The notes: a model not told the origin generated them from the letters alone. Positions 1-6,245 are shown, counted from the first letter of the stretch. The stretch: DNA of 7,528 nt from an uncultured archaeon (GCA_937892815.1 CALBHZ010000126.1:1-7528), one strand, 5' to 3'. Made by a program: numbers and translations.

Positions 1-517
1 TCGCCATTTCCTTATTATAAGCAGGCGTGCTTCCTCTTCCACCCGCTCCATGTCTTGCTCTTATCCAAATTGGAATGCCAAATACTTCAAATGCCTTTTC
101 TATGTCTTTCTCACTTTCTATTTTTATAACTTTCGCTGTAGGGATACCTTTTCTAATCCATATTTCAGTAGCTCTTAATTTGTCCTGACATATTGCAATA
201 GTTCTCTTAGATGGGAGAAAGACATTACACTTCAGCTTATCTCTATTCTCAGAAATTACTTTAACTTCGATATCCGGTTGTGGATGTACAAGATCTACCC
301 TTTCTTTACAGATTATGTTGTTCAACTCGTCAATATAACTAGAAGCAGTAGCAGGAGAAACTGTGTAGGAAATATCAGCAGGAGAAAGGTAGATCCGATA
401 AGAGTTAGCGTCAATCCCTATGGTATAGATCCTTTCTGGTGCAATTTTAAGGGACATGATAAAGTTAATACCCGCTGGACCACCAGCTCCGGTTACCATT
501 ACCCTCTTCAAGCTCAA
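1..517 (-). CDS. ATP-grasp protein, carbamoyl-phosphate synthase large-subunit-like (partial, runs off left edge)
   Basis: Translating the minus strand gives an open frame from about 517 to the window edge without a stop. The N-terminus reads VTGAGGPAGINFIMSLK, a Rossmann-type glycine-rich loop typical of the pre-ATP-grasp domain of CPSase-like and PylC-like proteins. About 150 residues in comes WIRARHGAGGRGSTPA, which fits the flexible ATP-binding glycine loop of an ATP-grasp domain. The family ligates a carboxylate to an amine or ammonia via an acyl-phosphate; the substrate is unknown here because the catalytic C-terminal half is missing. There is no ATG before 499. TTG codons at 517 and 511 lie in frame, and the TATA box at 541-546 places the transcript start near 517, so a leaderless TTG start (517 or 511, giving LKRVMVTGAGG) looks better than ATG 499. 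Classical CarB is far longer; whether this is a short CarB-like paralogue cannot be seen. Confidence 0.8.
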   Translation of the reverse strand, partial: MSLKRVMVTGAGGPAGINFIMSLKIAPERIYTIGIDANSYRIYLSPADISYTVSPATASSYIDELNNIICKERVDLVHPQPDIEVKVISENRDKLKCNVFLPSKRTIAICQDKLRATEIWIRKGIPTAKVIKIESEKDIEKAFEVFGIPIWIRARHGAGGRGSTPAYNKEMA

Positions 518-535
518 GCTATACCTTAATCTATG

Positions 536-550
536 ATAGATATATACTTC
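536..550 (-). promoter_or_regulatory. TATA box for the ATP-grasp gene
   Basis: On the minus strand the sequence reads GAAGTATATATCTATC, with TATATA at 546-541. The archaeal TATA-to-start spacing of about 26 bases predicts transcription beginning near 517, at the in-frame TTG codon, which suggests a leaderless mRNA. This is inferred from spacing and composition only. Confidence 0.5.
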
Positions 551-598
551 TTCCCCAGGAAATTCTTCAGATATCCTCCTTTAATTCCTAAGAAATAG

Positions 599-670
599 TG
601 GACCGGGGGGGATTCGAACCCCCGACCTCTCCCATGCCAAGGGAGCATTCTACCACTGAACTACCGGCCC
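599..670 (-). tRNA. tRNA-Ala (anticodon GGC)
   Basis: The minus strand folds as a complete 72-nt cloverleaf. The acceptor stem is GGGCCGG/CCGGTCC with the G3:U70 wobble pair that is the identity element of alanine tRNA. The D stem is GTTC/GAAT. The anticodon stem CTCCC/GGGAG encloses the loop TTGGCAT, so the anticodon is GGC, reading GCC and GCU codons. The T stem is GGGGG/CCCCC around TTCGAAT. The discriminator is A at 599 and is followed by CTAT, so the CCA tail is not encoded and must be added by the CCA-adding enzyme. There is no intron. The gene lies 62 bases downstream of tRNA-Leu on the same strand and has its own TATA-like element. Confidence 0.96.
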
Positions 671-690
671 TCTTACAAGAAGGGAGATGT

Positions 691-706
691 GATCTTTTAA
701 ACCTTT
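691..706 (-). promoter_or_regulatory. TATA-like element upstream of tRNA-Ala
   Basis: The minus strand reads AAAAGGTTTAAAAGATC here, a purine-rich BRE-like stretch followed by TTTAAAAG, centred about 26 bases before the 5' end of the tRNA at 670. The spacing fits archaeal tRNA promoters, so this tRNA probably has its own start site rather than depending on read-through from tRNA-Leu. Confidence 0.5.
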
Positions 707-732
707 TCTCTATATGATGATACTCCATAAAA

Positions 733-820
733 TGGTGCGGGGGGTGGGATTTGAACCCACGAACCCCTACGGGACAGGGTCCTAAGCCCTGCGCCTTTGA
801 CCTGGCTTGGCGACCCCCGC
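733..820 (-). tRNA. tRNA-Leu (anticodon UAG), CCA end encoded
   Basis: The minus strand gives a type II (long variable arm) tRNA. The acceptor stem is GCGGGGG/CCCCCGC, the D arm has GCC/GGC, and the anticodon stem CAGGG/CCCTG encloses loop CTTAGGA, so the anticodon is UAG (reads CUA). The extra arm is a short hairpin TCCC-GTA-GGGG followed by TTC. The T stem is GTGGG/CCCAC around TTCAAAT. The body is 85 nt (736-820) with discriminator A at 736, and the next three bases (735-733) are CCA, so the 3' end is encoded. No intron is present. The encoded CCA contrasts with the neighbouring tRNA-Ala. Confidence 0.96.
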
Positions 821-844
821 TTCCGGTTACAAGTTTCTAATATT

Positions 845-860
845 CTAGTATATTTGGTTT
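845..860 (-). promoter_or_regulatory. TATA-like element upstream of tRNA-Leu
   Basis: The minus strand reads AAACCAAATATACTAG. The AATATA core is roughly 25-35 bases before the tRNA 5' end at 820, and AAACCAAA gives a BRE-like lead-in. It faces away from the DUF47 promoter, so 821-913 is a divergent control region. Confidence 0.45.
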
Positions 861-870
861 ACTTTCCCTA

Positions 871-890
871 AAGGGAATTTTAATAAGTGT
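871..890 (+). promoter_or_regulatory. TATA box for the DUF47-PiT pair
   Basis: AAGGGAATTTTAATAAGTGT contains an A/T-rich TATA-like core (877-886) preceded by purines. Its centre is about 32 bases before the ATG at 914, so transcription would begin a few bases before or at the start codon. No Shine-Dalgarno sequence is visible before 914, which agrees with a nearly leaderless transcript. Confidence 0.45.
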
Positions 891-913
891 CCTTAAACTC
901 CATAGTCTAATGT

Positions 914-1591
914 ATGGACTTATTTAGGGTGCTGAGGAAGAAAGAAGATGACCTTTTAGCCAGGATCGTAAACTATACAATATTAGTTAGTAAGACCGTA
1001 GAAAAGCTGAAAGAGCTAGTCGAATTCTTGATTAAAAAGGAAGAGAAGAGAAAGATAACTTCCATATTTTCGGAAATAGATATGCTTGAAACGGAAGCAG
1101 ATGAAGTACGTAGAAAGTTAACTGAGGAGATAGCAGCCGGTAGCTTTTTCTCCTATTTAAGGGAAGATTTCTTACTCCTCTTAGAAACAATAGATGATAT
1201 TGCTGATAGCGCGAAAGATGCATCTAAAATTTTAATTGAAAGTAAACTAAACGAAGAATCCATATTGTTCCTATTTCATAACTCAGGAGGAATAAGATAC
1301 GTAGATTTTCTTTTAAATACTGTAAGGATGTTAATTAAGTGTTTAGAAAGCTTGAGAAAGGTTCCTCCAAAGAAACTTATTTCCTTGGTAAGAAGCGTGG
1401 AATTAAGTGAGGAAGATGCGGATAAAATGAAGACCGAGCTTATGAAAAGTTTGTATGAAAAGACAAAGGAGCTATCCATACTCGATATTATCTCACTAAA
1501 GGATTTCCTAAATGTTGTGGATAATATTGCCGATAAAGCCGAGGATTCATCGGATATAATACTTAGGATGGTTGCAAAAGGCTATGCGTGA
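914..1591 (+). CDS. DUF47 / PhoU-like accessory protein of a PiT-family transporter
   Basis: The protein is 225 aa, highly charged and predicted all-helical, the usual size for the DUF47 (PhoU_div) family. It shows the duplicated PhoU-like layout. In the first half there is E61-A-D63 with R66, then G76-SFF and RED (83-85), then DDIAD at 94-98. In the second half there is E167-D-A-D170 and VDNIADKAEDSSD at 202-214. The DxxxD-type acidic clusters are those that bind metal in PhoU relatives. Family knowledge: DUF47 proteins are usually encoded beside PiT permeases and are thought to modulate phosphate uptake. Here the permease starts four bases after this stop codon, so they are almost certainly co-transcribed. 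The ATG at 910 is out of frame, so 914 is the first usable start. The protein is cytoplasmic, with no signal peptide or membrane segment. Confidence 0.88.
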   Translation: MDLFRVLRKKEDDLLARIVNYTILVSKTVEKLKELVEFLIKKEEKRKITSIFSEIDMLETEADEVRRKLTEEIAAGSFFSYLREDFLLLLETIDDIADSAKDASKILIESKLNEESILFLFHNSGGIRYVDFLLNTVRMLIKCLESLRKVPPKKLISLVRSVELSEEDADKMKTELMKSLYEKTKELSILDIISLKDFLNVVDNIADKAEDSSDIILRMVAKGYA

Positions 1592-1595
1592 ATAG

Positions 1596-2525
1596 ATGGG
1601 TATGAACATAGCGACGTTAGTTTTGTTATTCTCGGTTTCCATATTGTTCGGAATTAATAACGGAAGCGTCTGTCAAGCGGGCATTGTAGGAAGCGGATTA
1701 TTTACTTTTAAAAGAGCGTCTCTGTTAGTGGGATTAGGACTTTTACTAGGATCGTTAGTAGAGGGTTGGAAAACTAAAGAATTCATTACGACATATGAAA
1801 TACCAGCTAATGCGGAGATCTTAATCCTAACGATCCCTTTGTTTTTGCTTTTAATTTCTACGATCTACGGTATCCCCATGAGCATTGCACACTTGTTAAC
1901 AGGGGCTTGGTTAGGAATAATAATGATTGATGCTGGTAGTATAATATTTAATGCTCTCATTGTCCTAATTATAGTTTGGGTGGCGACTCCTATAGCAGCA
2001 ATCTTCCTTTCATCATTATTGTATGTGATCTTGAGAAAAATAGCATATAAGAGAAGGCTGAGTACTATAGCCTCCTTTAACAGAATCGCTCTCACTATCT
2101 CTTCTCTATATACTTCGTATGTGTTGGGTTCTAACAATATAGGATTGTTAATGGGCGTTGTCAACGCTCCTCTTTATATCTTACCTACAATAGTTCTAGG
2201 CGTTCTCATTGGAAGCATGTTCATGAGCCCAAAATTCACCAAGACCATAGGTGAGGATTTTGTTGGTATGGGACCTTTAGGCGTTTTATCGAGCCTAATC
2301 TCTGGCTCCTTTACGGTATGGTTGGCAACTCAGATAGGTTGTCCGGCTTCCCTTACCAATAGCATAATGGGAGGGATTATTGGAGCAGGACTTGTATCAA
2401 ATCCAAGTATAGTAAATATGAGGAAACTTTACCAAGTAACACTCAGCTGGGCACTAGCTGGACTTATCGGCTTTCTCCTCTCCTACTTTCCGTATATTCT
2501 ATTTTTGTCTACCAAAACAAGTTAA
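1596..2525 (+). CDS. PiT-family (PHO4) anion permease, atypical signature motifs
   Basis: The protein is 309 aa, very hydrophobic with about eight to ten membrane segments, and has the inverted-repeat layout of the PiT phosphate permease family. Repeat one has GINNGSVCQAG (19-29) where typical members have GANDVANAxG, then GIPMSIAHLLTG (92-103) in place of GxPVSTTHxxxG. Repeat two has GSNNIGLLMG (178-187), then GPLGV (226-230) and CPASLTNSIMGGIIGAGL (249-266). Both signature Asp residues are Asn, and the second Asn of each motif is replaced by an aliphatic residue. Family members are ion-coupled phosphate importers, with a few sulfate permeases; the DUF47 neighbour four bases upstream favours phosphate. 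An ATG at 1602 is an alternative start; a weak GTGA overlapping the DUF47 stop precedes 1596. The last four bases overlap the stop of the convergent JAMM gene. Confidence 0.85.
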   Translation: MGMNIATLVLLFSVSILFGINNGSVCQAGIVGSGLFTFKRASLLVGLGLLLGSLVEGWKTKEFITTYEIPANAEILILTIPLFLLLISTIYGIPMSIAHLLTGAWLGIIMIDAGSIIFNALIVLIIVWVATPIAAIFLSSLLYVILRKIAYKRRLSTIASFNRIALTISSLYTSYVLGSNNIGLLMGVVNAPLYILPTIVLGVLIGSMFMSPKFTKTIGEDFVGMGPLGVLSSLISGSFTVWLATQIGCPASLTNSIMGGIIGAGLVSNPSIVNMRKLYQVTLSWALAGLIGFLLSYFPYILFLSTKTS

Positions 2526-2530
2526 AAAAG
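2511..2530 (-). terminator. Oligo-T terminator candidate of the fumarase-JAMM operon
   Basis: Read on the minus strand, this is CTTTTTTAACTTGTTTTGG: a run of six T spanning the last codons and the stop of the JAMM gene, then a second run of four T. Archaeal RNA polymerase terminates at such T tracts without needing a hairpin. The tract lies within the 3' end of the convergent PiT gene, so both transcription units end on top of each other. Confidence 0.45.
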
Positions 2531-2902
2531 TTTGAAGGGTACTATATTTCCTTCTCTGTCGAAAACAGCTACGTCTGCTATAGGATCACGATACGGATAA
2601 CCAAGGATGACTATTATTGGACCGAACCCGTATAGAAGATCCTGAGTTGAAGGCCTTTTTACCCCAGATGGATGGGAATGTACGCTTCCTACAATACTCA
2701 TATCTGCTGGTAAAAGATAGGGATTGAAGGAGGCAAATCCCTCTCCTCCAATAGAAAAAGGTGGTATTACGACGCTTTCTATGATTATTTCCGTTCCTTT
2801 CTTTTTCCCTCTTAGGAGAACTAAAATTTCGTTGGGATGGGCTTCCTTGGCGTATTCAAGTAACCCTTCTATTAACTCTCTTTTGAATACTACCCGCATC
2901 AT
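2522..2902 (-). CDS. JAMM/MPN+ metallopeptidase (Mov34/JAB1 family)
   Basis: The protein is 126 aa, about the size of a single MPN domain. It carries the complete zinc-peptidase JAMM signature: Glu25 (HPNE) and H75-S-H77 followed by seven residues, Ser85, two residues and Asp88. The two His and Asp88 bind zinc; Glu25 is the general base and Ser85 stabilises the oxyanion. Family knowledge: archaeal stand-alone JAMM proteins cleave isopeptide or linear bonds to ubiquitin-like SAMP proteins (HvJAMM1, PfJAMM1), and relatives cleave other small substrates; the substrate here is not shown. The start overlaps the fumarase beta stop by one base (TAATG), with a second ATG at 2899, indicating translational coupling as the third gene of the operon. 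Its 3' end overlaps PiT by four bases. Confidence 0.9.
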   Translation of the reverse strand: MMRVVFKRELIEGLLEYAKEAHPNEILVLLRGKKKGTEIIIESVVIPPFSIGGEGFASFNPYLLPADMSIVGSVHSHPSGVKRPSTQDLLYGFGPIIVILGYPYRDPIADVAVFDREGNIVPFKLF

Positions 2903-3501
2903 TATAAGCCTATTATTGAGTACGCTTCCTTCAAATTTTCATTTACCTTCTCCTTCATCTCCTCATAGAAATTCCTACCTGCAGAATCTATAGTTACGGT
3001 AAGAGGGCCGAAATCTTTAACCTTTAAGATCCACAACGCTTCAGGGATGCCTAAATCTAACCACTTAACTCCCTCAACCTTCTCTATAGCCTTTGCCGCT
3101 AAAGCTCCTGCTCCTCCGGTGAATATAGCATATACGGCTCCGAATTTCTTACAAGCCTCAGCCGTTTTCTTTCCCATTCCCCCCTTCCCTATTATTACTC
3201 TGACCCCAGTTTTCTCTATAAACTCCGCCTCGTACATTTCTAATCTCGCGCTTGTGGTAGGACCTGCCGATACAATCTCCCACTCATCTCCCACCTTCTT
3301 AACTACAGGACCAACGTGGTAAACTACCATATTTCTAAAATCTACTGGAAGGGGTTTTCCTGAATTTAATAGCTCTAACGCTCTTCGATGACCTGCGTCT
3401 CTTGCACTATAAACTCTTCCGGTTATGTAAAGTATATCACCAACCCTAATTTTCCTAACGTCTTCCTCACTTATTGGTGTTGTGAGCTTGTACTCGGTCA
3501 T
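2902..3501 (-). CDS. fumB: Class I (Fe-S) fumarate hydratase, beta subunit
   Basis: The 199-aa protein matches the C-terminal domain of class I fumarases, a separate polypeptide in many archaea. Recognised segments are ARDAGHRR (33-40), GPTTSARLEMY (80-90), GKGGMG (105-110), GGAGALAA (129-136), GIPEALW (151-157) and IDSAGRNFYE (171-180). With the alpha subunit it forms the [4Fe-4S] hydro-lyase that interconverts fumarate and L-malate in the oxidative or reductive citric acid cycle, in the cytoplasm. The close relative L(+)-tartrate dehydratase has the same architecture and cannot be fully excluded from sequence. The start ATG abuts the alpha-subunit stop (TAG|ATG) and is served by GGAGGTGA four bases upstream, written in the last codons of alpha. 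The length is normal for the family. Confidence 0.9.
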   Translation of the reverse strand: MTEYKLTTPISEEDVRKIRVGDILYITGRVYSARDAGHRRALELLNSGKPLPVDFRNMVVYHVGPVVKKVGDEWEIVSAGPTTSARLEMYEAEFIEKTGVRVIIGKGGMGKKTAEACKKFGAVYAIFTGGAGALAAKAIEKVEGVKWLDLGIPEALWILKVKDFGPLTVTIDSAGRNFYEEMKEKVNENLKEAYSIIGL

Positions 3502-4395
3502 CTACTCACCTCCTAGGAAAGGATGCGTTAAAAACTCAACTCCCGTATCAGTTACTCTTAAGGAAGCTCTCCTACAGGCCCAGCACATTGTCGCCACGCC
3601 CAGGGATAAGGCTGCAGGATGTCTATGCGCGGCTTCTATATGGACATCTAACGCCGTTGTCAATCCGCCTACTCCATGTGGCCCCCATCCCAGCGCGTTA
3701 ATAGCTTTAAGGAGCTTTTCCTCAAGCTCTGCTATCTCCTCTCTACGATGTCTACTTCCTATCGGCCTTAATAGCGCCTTCTTTGCCAGCTTCATAGCTA
3801 TATCCGCAGCAGGTCCCATACCTACGCCCACTACCACCGGGGGACAGGGTTTAGCTCCCGCCTCGAAAATAACGTCTATTGCCGTTTTAAGAACGCCTTT
3901 TATCCCTAACCCTGGAGGAATGGTTTTTGCGAGGCTAGGGCTTTCACTACCTCCTCCTTTTAACACTACAGTTATAGTCGCTGAATCACTATCGGGTACT
4001 ATATCCCATTCTATCCAAGGTATGTACTCTCCAGTATTATTTCCGCTGTTCTTGCCCGTTACAATATCGACAGCGTTCGGTCTCAAAGGCGTTATTTCCG
4101 TCGCTTTTATAGTTGCCTCTCTTAGAATTCTAGGCAATTTTCCTAAAAGCGGAAACTTTTCACCTGCCTCAATATAGAAGATCACTGTTCCGGTATCCTG
4201 ACAAAGCGGCTTTTTCCCCTCTTCCGCTACTCTTATATTATCGATTATAGATTTTAGTACGCTTTTAGCTACAGGATTCGTTTCTCTCTCATATGCATCG
4301 TTTAAGGCTTTTTTAACATCTTCAGGGAGGTATATAGCGGTAGCTGAGACAAGTTTAGTTATGCTTTCTTTAAGTTCGTTTTCCGTAATCATCAC
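3502..4395 (-). CDS. fumA: Class I (Fe-S) fumarate hydratase, alpha subunit
   Basis: The 297-aa protein is the N-terminal, cluster-bearing half of a class I fumarase. Cluster cysteines are visible in the expected places: Cys65 in KPLCQDTGT, Cys184 in GAKPCPP and Cys271 in TMCWACRRA (Cys274 is an additional cysteine). Other family motifs are PNAVDIVTGKNSGNN (106-120), KGGGSES (146-152), GVGMGPAAD (190-198), LRPIGSRH (209-216) and WGPHGVGGLTTALDVHIEAAHRHP (237-260). It dehydrates malate or hydrates fumarate with the beta subunit encoded immediately downstream. Two tandem ATGs (4395 and 4392) are possible starts. The [4Fe-4S] enzyme is oxygen-sensitive in known members, which fits an anaerobic or microaerophilic lifestyle but does not prove it. 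Confidence 0.92.
   Translation of the reverse strand: MMITENELKESITKLVSATAIYLPEDVKKALNDAYERETNPVAKSVLKSIIDNIRVAEEGKKPLCQDTGTVIFYIEAGEKFPLLGKLPRILREATIKATEITPLRPNAVDIVTGKNSGNNTGEYIPWIEWDIVPDSDSATITVVLKGGGSESPSLAKTIPPGLGIKGVLKTAIDVIFEAGAKPCPPVVVGVGMGPAADIAMKLAKKALLRPIGSRHRREEIAELEEKLLKAINALGWGPHGVGGLTTALDVHIEAAHRHPAALSLGVATMCWACRRASLRVTDTGVEFLTHPFLGGE
3506..3513 (-). promoter_or_regulatory. Shine-Dalgarno site for fumB inside the 3' end of fumA
   Basis: The minus strand reads GGAGGTGA, fully complementary to the canonical 16S rRNA 3' end, with four bases before the fumB ATG at 3501. The same bases encode the Gly-Gly-Glu end of the alpha subunit. It fixes the fumB start and shows that internal operon genes use SD-led initiation. 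Confidence 0.85.
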
Positions 4396-4402
4396 TCTTA
4401 AC

Positions 4403-4440
4403 TATATTTTATACGGGTTAAAAATGTTAGTCTATATAGA
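4403..4440 (-). promoter_or_regulatory. Promoter region of the fumarase-JAMM operon
   Basis: Two TATA-like elements lie upstream of fumA on the minus strand: TCTATATAGA at 4440-4431 and TATAAAATATA at 4413-4403. The first places transcription about 14 bases before the ATG at 4395; the second would place it inside the coding sequence, so the first is the better candidate. AAGAGTG just before the ATG is at most a weak ribosome binding site. Confidence 0.4.
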
Positions 4441-4511
4441 TTAAAAATTTGTCAAAAACAAACGCCGATCAAAGTACTAACTAGACGTAAAAGGTAGCCA
4501 AGAGAGCCCAG

Positions 4512-4540
4512 TTTGACGCTATAAATAATGAGATGTCAAA
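4512..4540 (+). promoter_or_regulatory. Thermosome promoter: TATA box framed by an inverted repeat
   Basis: TATAAATA at 4520-4527 is a good archaeal TATA box on the plus strand. It predicts transcription starting near 4550 and a 5' leader of roughly 55-60 bases. The box is enclosed by TTTGAC (4512-4517) and GTCAAA (4535-4540), exact reverse complements 17 bases apart, which is a plausible operator for a regulator competing with TBP/TFB. A second, weaker candidate TATA (CTTTATGAG, 4543-4551) would give a shorter leader. Confidence 0.45.
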
Positions 4541-4593
4541 ATCTTTATGAGTAAAGAATTTAAAGAACCGTGCTTTGATGTAGATTGGCTTTT

Positions 4594-4600
4594 GGAGGTG
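4594..4600 (+). promoter_or_regulatory. Shine-Dalgarno site of the thermosome gene
   Basis: GGAGGTG sits seven bases before ATG 4608. The spacing supports ATG 4608 as the start and argues against the in-frame TTG at 4602, which would be only one base from the SD. Confidence 0.85.
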
Positions 4601-4607
4601 GTTGTTT

Positions 4608-6245
4608 ATGTCGCAGGTTGGTCAGACTCAGCCCGTCATAGTATTGAAAGAGGGAACTACTGAGACGAAGGGAAGGGAGGCTTTAAGGAACAATATCATG
4701 GCAGCTAAAATAATTGCTGAGCTAGTTAGAACGTCATTAGGCCCCCGAGGAATGGATAAAATGCTCGTAGATACTTTAGGAGATGTTACCATAACTAACG
4801 ATGGGGCGGTAATGCTAAAGCAAATTGAAGTGCAGCATCCAGCCGCTAAGATGATGGTGGAGATCGCCAAGGCAACCGATAGCGAAGTCGGAGATGGAAC
4901 TACGACCGCTGTCGTCTTAGCTGGAGCCCTACTAACAGAGGCTGAAAAGCTGTTGGACAAGGAGATACATCCCACCCTAATCGTTGATGGGTTCCGAGAG
5001 GCATCAGAAAAGGCATTAGAAATTCTACGTGAAATTGCTATGAAGATAAAACCTGAGGACCGAGAGTGGTTGTACAAAGTAGCTAGAACGAGTATGAGGT
5101 CTAAAATTGTAGCTCAAGAAAGCGATCAAATAGCTAATTTGGTAGTCGACGCTGTTCTACAGGTAGCTGAGAAGGTAGGAGAAAAATACAAAGTTGATGT
5201 AGATATGATAAAGGTAGATAAGAAGCCCGGTAGATCGTTAACTGAGACTCAGCTAGTAAGGGGCATAGTGATTGATAAAGAGGTAGTTCACGCTGGAATG
5301 CCCAAGAGGGTGGAGAACGCTAAGATAGCTCTGTTAAATACCCCCTTGGAGATAGAGAAGACGGAATATGATGCGAAGATAAATATAACCGACCCAACTC
5401 AGATGAAGGCCTTCCTAGATGAGGAGGCGAGAATGCTTAGAGAGATGGTTGAAAAGATAAAGAGCGTTGGCGCTAACGTGGTCTTCTGCCAGAAGGGGAT
5501 AGACGATCTAGCTCAACACTACTTAGCTAAGGCTGGAATACTTGCGGTGAGAAGGGTTAAGGAAAGCGATATGTCGAGATTGGCTAAGGCTACTGGCGGA
5601 AGGATAATAACGAAGTTGGAGGACCTCACTCCCCAAGACCTAGGAGAAGCTGCCTTAGTTGAAGAGAGGAAGATAGAGGAGGATAAATGGGTATTCGTTG
5701 AAGGATGTAAGAACCCCAAGGCCGTTACCATTCTAATTAGGGGAGGAAGTCAAAGGGTTGTAGACGAAGCTGAGAGGAGCGTACACGATGCTATAATGGT
5801 TACTAAGGATGTATTGGAGAAGCCGGCTATAGTAGCTGGAGGAGGAGCTCCGGAGGCCGAAGTAGCTTCTAAGTTGAGAGAGTGGGCTAGGACCCTATCT
5901 GGAAGGGAGCAATTAGCAGCGCTCGCATTTGCCGAAGCGCTGGAGAGCATACCGTTAACGCTTGCTCAGAACGCTGGTATGGATCCTATTGATACACAGG
6001 TAGAATTAAGGGCACAACATGGAAAAGGTAAGACATGGTATGGAGTAGATGTATTAGAGAACAAAATAGACGATATGTTCAACAAAGAAATAATTGAACC
6101 GTTAGCTGTGAAGGAGCAAGTAATTAAAGCGGCAACTGAAGCAGCAATAATGATACTGAGAATAGATGACGTAATAGCTGCTAAGGGAGTAACTAAAGAG
6201 GAAAAAGGTAAGAAAGAAGAGGAGAAGATGCCAGAATTCGATTAA
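4608..6245 (+). CDS. ths: Thermosome subunit (group II chaperonin)
   Basis: The protein is 545 aa, the normal length. Group II (CCT/TF55) motifs are [13 protein letters not shown] (43-55), TITNDGA (61-67), GDGTTT (95-100) and GGGAPE (411-416). The catalytic Asp is at 394 in RSVHDA, and GMDPIDT starts at 458. Subunits assemble into an eight- or nine-fold double ring with a built-in helical lid that folds proteins in the cytoplasm using ATP. The tail is charged and Lys/Glu-rich, ending KMPEFD, without the Gly-Gly-Met repeats seen in many homologues. Archaea often have two or three paralogues; this one cannot be assigned to alpha or beta here. It appears monocistronic: its own promoter with an inverted repeat on the left and an oligo-T tract on the right. 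Thermosome genes are usually heat-induced; the repeat around the TATA box could serve that control. ATG 4608 is preferred over TTG 4602 because of the SD spacing. Confidence 0.97.
   Translation: MSQVGQTQPVIVLKEGTTETKGREALRNNIMAAKIIAELVRTSLGPRGMDKMLVDTLGDVTITNDGAVMLKQIEVQHPAAKMMVEIAKATDSEVGDGTTTAVVLAGALLTEAEKLLDKEIHPTLIVDGFREASEKALEILREIAMKIKPEDREWLYKVARTSMRSKIVAQESDQIANLVVDAVLQVAEKVGEKYKVDVDMIKVDKKPGRSLTETQLVRGIVIDKEVVHAGMPKRVENAKIALLNTPLEIEKTEYDAKINITDPTQMKAFLDEEARMLREMVEKIKSVGANVVFCQKGIDDLAQHYLAKAGILAVRRVKESDMSRLAKATGGRIITKLEDLTPQDLGEAALVEERKIEEDKWVFVEGCKNPKAVTILIRGGSQRVVDEAERSVHDAIMVTKDVLEKPAIVAGGGAPEAEVASKLREWARTLSGREQLAALAFAEALESIPLTLAQNAGMDPIDTQVELRAQHGKGKTWYGVDVLENKIDDMFNKEIIEPLAVKEQVIKAATEAAIMILRIDDVIAAKGVTKEEKGKKEEEKMPEFD

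Noticed and set aside
278..529. 83-aa plus-strand ORF
   Set aside because: It lies antisense to the ATP-grasp gene, whose minus-strand translation shows clear family motifs; the plus-strand product has no recognisable features.
1865..2164. 99-aa minus-strand ORF opposite the PiT gene
   Set aside because: It is hydrophobic only because it mirrors membrane-segment codons; it has no independent signals.
3482..4177. 231-aa plus-strand ORF opposite fumA
   Set aside because: Long, but Ser/Pro/Ala-rich shadow of the well-supported fumarase alpha frame; no promoter or ribosome binding site belongs to it.
4602..4607. TTG start two codons upstream of the thermosome ATG
   Set aside because: It would leave one base between the GGAGGTG site and the start; ATG 4608 has the normal seven-base spacing.
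4396..4607. Possible small RNA or C/D-box guide RNA in the divergent intergenic region
   Set aside because: I found no convincing C box and D box pair and no stable long hairpin; the region is explained by two promoters and short repeats.
4628..5077. 149-aa minus-strand ORF opposite the thermosome gene
   Set aside because: Serine-rich antisense shadow of a highly conserved gene.
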